From Coptodactyla brooksi (taxonomy: Eukaryota; Arthropoda; Insecta; Coleoptera; Scarabaeidae): a stretch of 23,716 nucleotides of DNA. A program made the translations under genes and the position numbers. Positions 1-9,999 of this stretch are shown piece by piece. The DNA is taken from positions 1 through 23,716 of the forward strand of contig JAWQRM010000358.1 in assembly GCA_033557675.1 (NCBI GenBank), in the 5' to 3' direction. The notes beneath the pieces were generated by a model. That model had not been told where the DNA came from. It made no database searches and saw only the letters and a program-made list of their open reading frames with translations. Within the stretch, counting starts at the first letter, position 1. Each line of letters begins with the position of its first letter.

Positions 1-52
1 ATCTATTACCGTTTCCGAGATCCCCATGATAGACATTCTTATCTTGGACATA

Positions 53-55
<3 letters not shown>

Positions 56-88
<33 letters not shown>
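56..88. repeat. (TA)n microsatellite
   Basis: An uninterrupted TA dinucleotide run of about 33 bases. It is simple sequence with no visible gene context and is probably length-polymorphic. Confidence 0.95.
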
Positions 89-92
<4 letters not shown>

Positions 93-269
93 TAATGTTT
101 AAAGTTTGGCTGTAGAATCATTTATTTCATAAAAATGCAGAGAATAATACTATTCTACTGAGCAATCATTATTCTGCTCGCATAGACCCTATATTATTGA
201 TAAATTTTAAATTAAACGCATTATTTGTTCAGTTTTTTTATATTTCTATTTAAATATAGAGTAGACAAC

Positions 270-430
270 ATCCCGTGAAATCTGGAATATGACATCATGC
301 AAATGTGCGCTGCGACTCTTCCGGCATGATGTTGGACACCTTTTCCTTCAGGCAATCTCAAAGCAAGAAATTTAATATTAGATCACATGATCTCGGTGGT
401 CAACCTTGATGATAACGCAGACAAGTTTTT
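270..430 (-). mobile_element. 3' tail of an ITm/mariner-like transposase (fossil)
   Basis: Read on the minus strand in shifting frames, this stretch gives PPRSCDLILNFLL, then CLKEKG, then SAHLHDVIF. That order matches the end of insect ITm-type (DUF4817-linked) transposases: a 'PPRSCDLTPLDFFLW' block holding the third catalytic Asp, an 'LK.KVY' block, and a 'G.HL.DVIF' tail. Frames change at least twice and an in-frame stop is present, so it is a short dead remnant. The match is by recalled family pattern only. Confidence 0.4.
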
Positions 431-537
431 TCAGCATCTAAGACGTGGGAAGATGGATGAAAATGAAGTTTTCTTGATTTAGTTTCTTGAAAAAAAAGTA
501 TTGAAAACCAAGTAATATTTTGATACCCTTCTTGTAG

Positions 538-1733
538 TACGAGGCACGTTCAGAAAGTAAGTGCACTAGATTTTTTTGGAAAAAGTGTATTTGAAAATAA
601 ATTACAGGATATTGTTCATAAACATCCCGTTTAATGCAATGCCATGTGATGAGCTGTGGCACAAGATTCTTTATGGCTTCCTCGGAGAACTCTCCCGCCA
701 GCTCCTTCCCCCACTTCAGAACCTCTTTCTGCACCTGTTCGTCGGTTGAAAATCTCATTCCACCCACGTCTGCCTTCAGGGAGGAGAAAAGATGATAATC
801 TGAAGGCGCCAAGTCAAGGGAATACGGTGCTGTTTCAAAACTTCCCAACCAAATGAGTCCCAGAGCGCCTTAGTGGCTAAGGCTGCATGAAGACGAGCAT
901 TGTCTTGCAACAAGCACACTCCTCTCGTCAGCGTTCCCTTCCTTTTGAACTTTTTTTGGGTATCACAATATCGTTGTGCGTTGATGGAATCCCCCTGAGG
1001 CAGACATTCGATCAAAATGATGTCTTTTCAGTCCCAAAATACTGAGGCCATGATTTTTTTGCCCGAAATAGTGGTTTTGAATTTTTTGGTAGATGGGGAA
1101 TTGGAGTGACGCTACTGTGACGACTGTCACAATAGAGTTCAATGTCCAATTCAAATCTCGGGGGTGCTATTGACCCGATCTTTTGTGTGCTGCTCTGTTA
1201 GCTGTTTTGTGACAAATCTTGGGCAGTTTCCGGTATCCTAGTGCTTCTGTGAATGTCTCATATAAGACGATATTGGAGAGTTGTAGAAACATCGCAGAAA
1301 TTTTATCCAGTGTCAATCGGCGGTCTACACGAACAGTTTCCTTGATTTTTCGCACCAACTCATCAGTCAAAATGGAAGGTCTTCCACTCCTCTGTTAAAC
1401 TCCATTAAACTCCCTACACCACTTATACACACTCATTCTATTCATAAAACCTTCGCCATAAATCGTTTTGATTCGCGAAAAAATTTCGGTAGGTGTTATT
1501 CCTTCCGCGAGTAGGAAGCGGATCACAGCATGTGATTCGCACTTGGCGGGATTTCTTACAGACATCTTTCACGCAACTTGACTACAACGTGAGTTTATGT
1601 ACTAGCGTGTTCCTGTAATGCTCGCTATGGTCACAAAATCCTCCTCTACCACTCAGCGTTGCCAACCCTCAAAAAATAAAAAACCACAGCAAGTTGTGGT
1701 CACAGTACATTTACTTTATGAATATCTCTCATA
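538..1733 (-). mobile_element. mariner-like DNA transposon, near full-length but dead
   Basis: The left terminal repeat starts at 540 (cgaggcacgttcagaaagta) behind a TA at 538-539. A diverged inverted copy ends with a TA at 1732-1733 (acatttactttatgaatatc at 1707), with about 19 of 27 positions matching and most mismatches transitions. Between them is a minus-strand transposase. It starts at ATG 1565 (MSVRNPAKCESHAVIRFLLA), carries the paired helix-turn-helix region with GRPSILTDELV, and continues through LLQDNARLHAA (second catalytic Asp) and YSLDLAPSDYHLF (third) to KELAGEFSEEAIKNLVPQL. Several frameshifts and stops break it. The block that should hold the first catalytic Asp (GDE.W) is missing, which explains a length of about 1.2 kb instead of about 1.3 kb. 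It lies just downstream of the WDR70 3' end. Confidence 0.93.
595..1565 (-). pseudogene. broken mariner transposase reading frame
   Basis: Coordinates run from the start codon (1565) to about the end of recognisable transposase (595) on the minus strand. The frame is interrupted near 1372, near 1167, near 1000 and near 800. Two of the three DDD catalytic Asp blocks remain, and the first has been deleted. No product can be made from this copy. Confidence 0.85.
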
Positions 1734-1740
1734 ACACACA

Positions 1741-1922
1741 GAGATGAAAAAATGTCACTTAATTAAAAACGATACTTGATATAAAAAAACAATTTCAAAC
1801 TAATTGATTATCAGATGATACAGAACAGTGATGATCATAATTTAACTTTATTGTTAATATTGATATATACAGGTATAATGCAAAAGTTTGAAATACTTTC
1901 AACTTTATCGTAACTAATATTA
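1741..1922 (-). promoter_or_regulatory. WDR70 3' UTR with polyadenylation signal
   Basis: On the minus strand a canonical AATAAA lies at 1852-1847, about 70 bases past the WDR70 stop codon (1925-1923), a normal spacing for a short insect 3' UTR. The mariner begins about 110 bases further on, so it probably sits outside the mature transcript. Confidence 0.6.
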
Positions 1923-4900
1923 TTACGACAACTTCGCCTTCTTATTACTAGGTTCATCCTCTTGTCCATTGGAGCTCAAAATAGATACAGGTTGAGTCTT
2001 TTTATATGCTGGTGTAATCCAATAAGGATTTTCCTCTGCCTCTTTGGCGTATTTCAATATAGCCTCCCTAGGATCTTGATCATCATCAACTCTCTTACTA
2101 AGTCCAAGATTCCTTATTACGTAACTACTAAGGGTTCCACCACTGGAAGCAACTCTGCCACCTTGACCAGACGTGATTGGTAAGTCAGGCCTCCTAGATT
2201 TGATTGGATCTAATCTATCTTTTTCCATTTGCTTGCGGCTGGTTTTCCGCCGTTCTTGCCTAAATAAAGGTAATGCATGCGGAGTGATAACTTGCTGAGA
2301 ACTAACAATTTCTGCTTGTTGTACTCGTCTCTGGCTTTTGCTTGCACATAGTGTAGCACCTCTAAGACTGCGCTTGTCATCATAGTAACATTTGATCACA
2401 CCTGTGCCATTGGCAGCAAACACCTGATTTAATTTTGGATGCCAAAGAACTTTAATAACATGTGATTCTATTTTAGCACTTTCTAGGAGGTCAAGTCCAT
2501 CCGTCTTGTAGAATAAGACGTACCCACAGGTTTCTCCTGAAATGTAGAATAACAAAATTAAAATATTTTATGCTACTATCTTGTTTTATTTCATGTTCAA
2601 AATGTTGTTTAAATTATCCCTAAATGATTGATATTTCAAAAATGTTATTCATCAAAATTTTATTTTAATTGGTCCAGAATTGTGGAAGTTATAAGAATTT
2701 TCATGGGACAGGCGACAGGCGAACAGTTGACACGGTTCGTGTGTATAGGGCTGCTGTTCGATTGTCCAGATATACTATCAAAATTTATAGGAATAACTAT
2801 CAGATATTTCTTCAATTATTGTAGAGACAGCTGTAGAGCATAGAAATTAGTTTTCGTTGAGCAATACTGATCAATACGCAATAATGTTTTGTTCAGAAAT
2901 GTGTGAATAGTTAATTTTATAAAGACTTTTTATTTAGAAGGGTGGATAGTAAAACTGCCAAAAGAACTTGTATATCAAATGACAAAGATGGAAAGGACAA
3001 GAGGTAACCTCTTAATCAATTTCAAATAAGAAACGTAAAAGATAAAAAGGTTTATAAACTTAAAAACATTAACTGCAAGTTTTGAAACATAAAATTTAAA
3101 GAAAGAAACAAGTGAGGGTTGGTTTTCAATTAGTAGTAGTCTTGTCCATTAAAAATGCCTACGGGATGACTCGAATTTTGTTTTGCAACAGCTTCTTGGT
3201 GTTGCTGAGTAACAATGTGAGAAATATTCTTTCATTTATTAATACCGTCCAATTTTTTTAGTCCTTTTACCACGTTGTTCTTAAACGTATGTTAACTGCT
3301 ACAAAGGCTATTTGTGAATCACCAATGAGAAAAAGCGGTCAATAATTAATATTTAATAAACAAGAAAATAAATGGACCTCAGAGCAAGGAATTCAATCTA
3401 TGACCTCTACTTTGATGACTTATGAAGGCCTCTTCGCTCTTCAAAAAATTATCCTCTTGTTTCTCCCATTCAAAACCCAAACAAGTATCTTGGAAAAACA
3501 GATAGGTTTAAGTTGTCTTTATAGTCACATCTTTTATTGGCTGTTACAAAAATAAAGAGTAATTGTGACAGATTACTTCAAAAGTGAAAGTGAATGAGAT
3601 ATGTGAAATATTTAATTGATAGATGAAATGTCAAAATTCGAATTGTATTGGTAGTGGTGATAGCAAAACCTTTAAAGCCGCTGTTGAAAACAAATCTTCT
3701 GACAAGGGTCTAGTAAAGAAAAAATGTACGGACACAAGACTCATATTGACTGCAAAATTAATTGACGACATGAATACTATTATGGTTGGACACCCATAGA
3801 AATTCCACTTCAGTAGAAGAAATAATAGTATCTATATAGACAAAGTACCAAATCACGATTATTGATTAACCGTCATTTTGCAACATATACATTTTTTCTG
3901 CACACCTAACGGAAACTCTACTTATACACTTGTAGAAATACTTATTTTTTAATTTCCGATTAACCCATACAGAGGAAAACTAAGAGTCATGCAAAAACAC
4001 TCAGCAGAGAGAATTTCAAGACTCCAAAAATAGTTTATAGACAAGAGTGCTTCACCACATTTTGAATAATGAAAAAATGTATATATTTAATGTCAGTGAA
4101 TCAATCCAATCTGATTTTAACACTTGCAGTGTATGATAAAAGAGAAGCACGGCCCTGATCATACATGTGCTACTTTTTGTATTGTGTTATGTATTTTTTT
4201 GATTGTACTGCACTTGTATTTTCCTATACAATAACAGAAGTATTGAATTCTAACACTAACCTTTTCTAGCAGACGTTACCGTAACCACCGCTTTATCATT
4301 TGGTCCGAAAATGGCATCTGTAGTGTCATACCTTGTGTATAAATCATCAACTTCATGTACAGCTTTCTTAAAGTTCCTTATGTCCCACAACTTCATAGTG
4401 TCATCACAACTTCTTGTCACCAACTGACTTCCAATATGTGAATATGCAACACTAGTAACTTCTACAGGTTGATGAGCTTTTCTCAGCTGCAGAGCAGGTG
4501 CCACGGTACTTTTTCTTAGATCCCAAATTTGCAACGAACCATCAGCACATCCTAGTGCAAATGCTTTCCCATCCTGACTATAAGAACATGCCGTAGGTGA
4601 TACTTTTAAACCATTTTGGGCACGGCATTTAACAATATATTTATGAGACTTTCCACCATTCATAATATCCCATAATCTAGCTGTACCATCACTGGATGTG
4701 GTTAAGAATTCGTCTCGGTTCGAAGGATTCCATCCACCAGCTAATAAACCTGCCGTGTGGCCTTTAGTTCTTGCTTGATCTGTGATGTACATATCTCCTT
4801 TGACAGTTTCTATTTGTTCAAATCCATCCCTATCCAAAACTTTTGCTTGACCAGCACCAGATATAACAAGAAGCAAATCTCCTGTTCCAGAATAATGTAA

Positions 4901-7900
4901 ACCTCTTATTGGATGGTTATCACATGGTTGCAATGTCCTAAAACTTCTCATCGCAGAGTCCATGCCTGCAAAGTCCCAAAAGCAAACATCATAATCAACA
5001 GAGCCAGATGCTAACCGTGCACCACTTGGATCCACACACATCGCCGTTATTGCTTTGCTACCATGTTTCATCGTAGCTTCATGAGTTAAAGGTAAAATTA
5101 AATCATCTTGTTCATCTTCATCTTCACTGCTAAAATCATCAACTGCTTCTCTTGATATTCTTTGCTTTTTTTCAGGTTCAGAAGGTAAAAAGTCTGAAAC
5201 AAAGAGTTGTTTAATTTGCCTAATAAATTTTAAATAAGGTATTTTTTATTTAAAATGTATTAAATTACCTTTTGGAATAGGTGGTCCAATTAAGTCATCA
5301 TCATCGTCGTCATCATCCTCTTCCTCCTCGTCAGGTACTATACTTATTGAAGTACTTGCTGCAGTTTCTGCAGTAGACTTAGTTATTTCTCTTGCCGTTT
5401 TTGTGACCTCCTTTACCATTTCCTGTTAAATAATTTAAATTAAGTATATATGTACATAAATTAAAACTGCATCTTTAAGTGAAATCATTGATTCTGTAAT
5501 GCCTTTCACAGCATAAATAAAAAAAAAACGGAACTGAGAAGGAAAGTGAAACCAAATAAGTAATTTGCTATTTAAAATAAAACTGTCAAGAAAATATTTT
5601 GAAGCAATTATTGATGTGCTATGCAAACAATACTGAACAATTCAGGAAAACTCGTTTAAAAATATTTTTCATAAATAGAATATATAGTTGAGATATATTT
5701 TATTCCTGAACAGTTAAAACAATGAGTGGAACTGAGCTCATATGTAGGCTACATGCAATTATTAAAAATGGTAGGAAATGGAATATATGAGGAAGACCAT
5801 ACAGACGGAGAAAGATGTCTGAAAAGACTCCTCTGCATAACATCAAGTATTGGCGTCTGTGTAATGTTAGCTAGTCGTGTTTATACAGTTGCGTGTGCAC
5901 TAGATGAACAACTGGTAGGAAGTATGTTCAGACAAAGGACCCGCAATAATTATATAGGAAATTGGATCTCGGTGAAATCGGGTAATTTTGTAATATGTTG
6001 TAGCTTATAACCTATTGAACAACAAATGCAAAACTTTGGAAGTCTTGCCATTTCCAAAGGTCGGCAGTCTTTACTAAAGAGATTTGTTCCTGATACTATT
6101 GGTTTTCAGGCCACAGCACTTGTAAAGCATCACAATGAAGAAAAAACGTTAGATATATTGTGAAAAAAAACATTTAAAAATAAAACAAAAAGTCAGAATT
6201 TTCATTACATCTAATTTTTGTTCATCTTTCTAATCGTTAAATAGAAAGAACAATAAAAACTCAGCAACACAGAAGTAGTTAGTGTTTCTACAATCGTAGC
6301 ATTTAGAAGTTGGCTGTCTATAAATATTAAACAACCGAAAGTAGCAGTCGATATTTCTTATTATAATAGTTGGGATTCTTTTCGGCGTGCGAATGCGTGT
6401 CAAGAGTATGCCAAGAGTAGGGATAAGGTACTCGCGCAAACGCTAATTTTTCATGTTTGACTGGCTGTAGCTCAAAAACTATCCATTATTTAGCTTTGTG
6501 CCCATTACATTTTTGTTCAGTAGGTAATAAGCTACAACATATTAAAAAATTACCTGATTTCACCGAGATCCAATTTCCTATATAATTAGTGTGGTGTACT
6601 TTAATTGAGGTTTGGTTCACAAAGTCACATACACACCAATGGCAACTGAATGGCAGCAAACGAAGTTGGTTGTTCACTAAATGCATATGTAAGATTAAAC
6701 ATAGACCACTGATTGTATATGCACTTCTAAGTATTCGGATACAATTGTAACTATGGAGAAGTGTAATATTATGGTGTTGAGCTTTCATCCTGTTCAGACG
6801 GACAATTGGTTTTTTTTTGTTATTCACGATGCCTTTCGTCTCTACGACATTATCAAGTGAATAAATGGTGTGGATTTTAGGCGCCTTATATATGTGTCTG
6901 GATCTCTAGTAGAGGGGAAAAGTGTCTTGTTGGCTGTTAATTTGTACGGTGCTGATGTCATAGGTTTTCTTGTGTTTATAAATTTCTAGGGCTTCTCTAG
7001 TGTCCAGTTTATTGTCTTTTCTTTGAATTGCCAATACCGTTATTGTATCCTCAATGGTATCGGCTCATGTCGACATTTATTGAGGTGTTCGGCATAATTA
7101 GAGCTGGCTCTATTGAATTGGTAGGACCTTAAGTGCTCATTATACATGTTAATTTATATTTGTATTTGGTTTCAACTTTTGATTGAAATATATGCTTGAT
7201 GTTATTTGTTTTGTATACAATTTGTAGTCTGTGTTGTTTGAAGATTTTCATCATTCTATGTACATATGGGGCGATATATTAGGTTGCCCATGTTGGTGTA
7301 CCGATGGTTTTTGCTTCAGTTTCTTCTGTTGTTAGGTTTGTTTGATTTCTTTTGTTGGGTTTATTTTTGATTTGGTTATGAAGTTTGTCGACTATCATTG
7401 GGTTGTACCTGTCTGTTGTTGCGATTTGTTTAATTATATTTAGTTCATTCTTGTATTCCCATTTGTGCATTGGTACTGTTTGTAGGTGGTGTAATAGGCT
7501 TCTTAGGGCTATGTGTTTGTGTTGTTTTGGGTGTGTTGAAGTTGCATGTATAATATTGCCGATTTGTGTGGGTTTGCTGTATATTTTGAATCTTAATCCG
7601 TTGACAGATCTTATTATTGTTATGTCCAGAAAGTTTAATTAGTTGTTATTTTCTTTTTCATAAGTAAATTGGATTTTGGTGTGTTTGAGGCTGATGGGTT
7701 GTAATATATCTTGAGGTTCCCCATGGTTGTTTCTTCTTTGCATATGTTGTCTGTTTCTACTTTAGTTGATACTTCTTCTAATATTTGTATTGTATCTTCA
7801 ATGGGTATGTTGGTGTACAGATTTGTGATGTCAAACGATATCAGTTTTGTATGTGCTGTGATTTGTATATATTTGATCTTGTTGATGAGGTCTATGTTGT

Positions 7901-9232
7901 TTTTGACAGTGTACTTATTTTTTAATTGTGCTGTTTCATATATCTTTAGCGAGATATTTTGATACCTTATATGCAGGTGCAAGTAAAATTCACCAAGGTT
8001 CGGATGGGAATGTTCTGTTTGTGTTTCTGAAGGAAGAAACACAAACCTTGTAGTTGTGGTGTTCTATTGTTGGAGGTGTACTATTGTCGTATTGTACACA
8101 CTATTTTATGTCAGGACTATGAATATATCTGGAATTCCGCCTATAAAGAATATCGGATTGGATTTCATCATATATTTTGTTTTTCCTTAGTTAAACAGAT
8201 TCTTCCTCTTCTTCATTAATTATCTTGTCCATTAAAAATGAACGAAGGCAGTTATAAGAACTACTTCTTCTTCTTGCAGCAATTTCTGATTGCCACTGAA
8301 ATTGAGTTGTCTCTCGAAACATAAAATCTATGTTTGAAGAACTCCTATTACACTTCAGGTGCTTGTTATCAACTGCTTTAAAAAGTATATTCAAAAATAC
8401 ATCAACAAATTCGCATTCAAAATGCATTCAGAGCCATAGCTCTTGACTATTTTATTGACTATTTTATGACAATGGATTAGGGCAAATTTGATAGCAACTG
8501 ACTTATGGATAGCAGTAAAAATTGAATATCTGGTGTTAAGTGGCAAAGCTTGGCACATTTTCATTTCCGACGGCATATTTGTGTGAAATTGGAGTTTTGC
8601 ATTGAAAAACAGGTATCGTGCGAAAATCAACATGGAACATTATGTGTAGTGAGTAAATATACTAAGTTTGTTACCAAGATTTGAAAAGACGTACATTGAA
8701 CAATAAATACACATTTCCCACTAATCATGATTTATTTATTAAGTGATATGATTATTCAAAATATGTATTTATTTAGTATTTTTTTATATAAATTGTTCAT
8801 GAATTTCAATATGCACTTCATATACTTTTTTAATTAAATCAACCCACTACATTAATTGTATAAGTCATTATATGATAGACTTTCCAGGCTATACTTTGAC
8901 TGGACATCATGGTAAAATATCCCGATACATTAAGGGCAGTACAATAAACTTCAGTTCATCAATTACTATATTATAATATAGTGTGCTATTCATAGTAAAT
9001 AGATAACTTATACACTCACCTGAACGTCAAAAGTTTTAGCCTTTCTTCCAAATGTTGTAATTCCCATAATATCTTTCATTTTTCTAAGTTCAGTATCATC
9101 TTCTACCGATTCATTTTGTATGGAATTAGAGGTTGATGGTCCAAATGTACCGAACGAACCGGTGACCTCCACATTTGCAGATTTTTCAGCAAAATTTGCA
9201 CTAATCTTCCCAAATACTATTTTCTTGCTCAT
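1923..9232 (-). CDS. WDR70: WD repeat-containing protein 70 (four exons)
   Basis: Exons on the minus strand are 9232-9020, 5422-5269, 5193-4261 and 2536-1923. Every junction has GT-AG borders and the phases agree (0, 1, 1), giving 637 aa against about 650 in vertebrates. The N-terminus carries the family motif GITTFGRKAKTFDVQ. Exon 2 encodes an acidic run (E4 then D7) followed by LIGPPIPK. Exon 3 starts the propeller at KHGSKAITAMCVDPSGARLA, and seven WD blades follow, among them VDYDVCFWDFAG, SDGTARLWD, ADGSLQIWD, CDDTMKLWD and, in exon 4, KVLWHPKLNQVF. The C-terminal tail has TPHALPLFRQERRKTSRKQ, EKDRLDPIKS and GGTLSSYV, all conserved in WDR70. The family is nuclear; in other species it has been linked to CRL4 ubiquitin ligase, histone H2B ubiquitination and DNA-break repair, and the C. 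elegans homologue GAD-1 to gastrulation. The start is the first ATG before the FGRKAKTFD motif. Acceptor and donor sites are read by eye. Confidence 0.95.
2537..4260 (-). other. WDR70 intron 3 (1.7 kb)
   Basis: The donor is AAAG|GTTAGT at 4261/4260 and the acceptor is TTTCAG|GAGAAA at 2537/2536. It is AT-rich, with no host exon visible on either strand. The only recognisable content is a possible Mutator-like transposase scrap at 3623-3799. An open frame of 71 codons at 2628-2843 (+) has no family features. Confidence 0.85.
3623..3799 (+). pseudogene. possible Mutator-like transposase fragment
   Basis: A 58-codon frame from ATG 3623 to TAG 3797-3799 reads CIGSGDSKTFKAAVE, followed by KKKCTDTRL. 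Insect Mutator-like transposases carry a similar 'IGDGDSKTF ... KKEC..H..KRMGTRL' segment, including the second acidic catalytic residue. Here GDGDS has become GSGDS, and the His-containing linker between the Cys and TRL is shortened. It lies in an intron of WDR70 on the opposite strand. The match is short and rests on recalled motif order, so it could be chance. Confidence 0.33.
5194..5268 (-). other. WDR70 intron 2 (75 bp)
   Basis: A minimal intron with donor AAAG|GTAATT at 5269/5268 and acceptor TTTCAG|ACTTTT at 5194/5193. The phase-1 junction rebuilds a GAC codon (PIPK-D-FLPSEPEKK). Confidence 0.9.
5947..6588. repeat. foldback element with about 78-bp terminal inverted repeats
   Basis: The left arm (5947 to about 6024) begins taattatataggaaattgga. 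The right arm (about 6510-6588) is its reverse complement with only a few differences. Reading inward, both continue through tctcggtgaaatc and atatgttgtagctta. The 480-bp centre has no recognisable coding. The outermost TA on each side (5947-5948, 6587-6588) could be a TA target duplication, as in Tc1/mariner MITEs, but no longer duplication is visible. Confidence 0.75.
6800..8100 (-). mobile_element. Penelope-like retroelement fossil
   Basis: On the minus strand from about 8042 the sequence gives a Penelope-type reverse transcriptase. It reads YTVKNNIDLINKIK then KLISFDITNLYTNIPIEDT, the hallmark block with the first catalytic Asp. The segment that should carry the YxDD box is missing. The thumb/linker resumes with NFLDITI, FKIYSKPT, HPKQHKHIALRSLLHHL and DRYNPMIVDKL, and a linker with KIFKQHRLQIVYKTNN follows. 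A GIY-YIG nuclease is reduced to KYKLTC, SNYAEHLNKCRH and REALEIYKHKKTYD, with the catalytic centre deleted. Several stops and shifts are present. The 3' end has a hammerhead-like motif at 6820-6860. The element sits in WDR70 intron 1 in the gene's own orientation. Confidence 0.88.
6820..6860 (-). ncRNA. degenerate hammerhead-like motif at the Penelope-like 3' end
   Basis: The minus strand reads TTGATAATGTC, a short loop, then GACGAAAGGC. This resembles the hammerhead core CUGANGA - stem II - GAAA. GTC/GAC can form a three-pair stem II, and GAAA is intact. The first core base (C to T) and the conserved G (to A) have changed, so it is probably inactive. Penelope-like elements are known to carry hammerhead motifs in their terminal regions. 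Confidence 0.4.
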
Positions 9233-9999
9233 TTTAGTTAATTATCGTTTCAATGTTAATCCAATAAACCGCATACATTTCCATAGAAAGAACGTCAATA
9301 ACGTGAGGTTAAGTAGTCAAAACAACAGCTGATAGCTAATGACAATTGACGGTAGGCATCAACGATATCTGTATAAGAACCATATATGAACTACCCATGG
9401 TATATTTAGAAATGTTTGAATTTTATAGGGATAATTCATCACGTGGGAGGAACAATTATAAAAATGATGTCAAAATAAATGATTAATTATAATTAATATA
9501 CAAAAACATTGTCAGTGTAAAAAGTAAAACTCGCTCCACAAGCAAAATTTCTGCGTAGTGTATATACATACATTTTTTCATATACAAAAGACAAAACATA
9601 AAAAATTTGAGAGACCAATTATACCAGAACTAGTGTTAGAGATGACCAATAGATACAGCTTTATTTTGTTTAATTATTGCTAATACTGAAGTGACATTGT
9701 GGGTGTTTTGCAATAGACAACATATAAATAAATAATTTCATGCATCACCTAAGAATAACCAATACCAACACTATATATAGAACTACTACTAAAAATATAT
9801 AACTAACACCAAAAATGTAACTTGCCACTTAAACCAGAACTTCGAATGATTAAATATAGACGGCTCTGGGTGTTGAAATTATGTTTCATGAGTTGCAGTA
9901 TTATAACTTTTGGGGTGCAATACTGTAATGTTTCACGGGCTGCATATTTCCAGGATTAAATTCAAAGTTCAAATAAACTATTCTATGTATACTTCGGTA
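9233..9999. other. WDR70 upstream region, no gene seen
   Basis: AT-rich sequence just upstream of the WDR70 start codon. It should contain the WDR70 5' UTR and promoter, but I see no convincing TATA box or initiator to point to. No coding frame with family features and no transposon was recognised. Confidence 0.5.

Larger units (their letters stand above)
6600..8430. repeat. unnamed dispersed repeat, split by a Penelope-like insertion
   Basis: The left part (about 6640-6795) matches about 18290-18505: both have ctaaatg.atatg, then agcact/gcacttc, then tattc.gataca, then ctatgga. The right part (about 8100-8400) matches about 18500-18760: both have ggttggatttcatca or ggattggatttcatca, ccattaaaaat, a shared gttgagttgtctc/attgagttgtctc stretch, and aacataaaatctat. 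Identity looks like roughly 70-80% by eye. At 18.5 kb the two halves are contiguous; here about 1.3 kb of Penelope-like sequence separates them. A minus-strand frame in the right half (8427-8191) ends in an acidic MDKIINEEEEESV, but I cannot assign a family. Confidence 0.7.
5423..9017 (-). other. WDR70 intron 1 (3.6 kb), repeat-rich
   Basis: The donor is CAG|GTGAGT at 9020/9019 and the acceptor is TTAACAG|GAAATG at 5423/5422, phase 0. Inside are a 640-bp foldback element (5947-6588), a Penelope-like fossil (about 6800-8100) and the two halves of the repeat it interrupts. The parts 5423-5946 and about 8640-9017 are AT-rich and show nothing I can name. Confidence 0.88.

Noticed and set aside
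2628..2843. 71-codon open frame on plus in WDR70 intron 3
   Set aside because: No family features, lies in an intron, length expected by chance.
3135..3170. cttgtccattaaaaatg shared with the unnamed repeat at 8226
   Set aside because: Only 17 bases match and the flanks do not align convincingly, so a third copy is not supported.
5726..6010. 94-codon open frame on plus
   Set aside because: Its end overlaps the left arm of the foldback element; the shared peptide NYIGNWISVKSGNF also seen at 6486-6827 arises from the inverted repeat, not from a protein family.
7385..7962. Open frames on plus rich in Val/Leu/Cys, resembling membrane proteins
   Set aside because: They are the complement of the Penelope-like reverse transcriptase on minus; the hydrophobicity is an antisense artefact.
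8191..8633. Two minus-strand frames with an acidic tail
   Set aside because: Part of the unnamed repeat; no transposase motif recognised and the second copy at 18.6 kb is broken, so not called as a gene.
9120..9332. 70-codon plus frame over WDR70 exon 1
   Set aside because: Antisense shadow of the exon.
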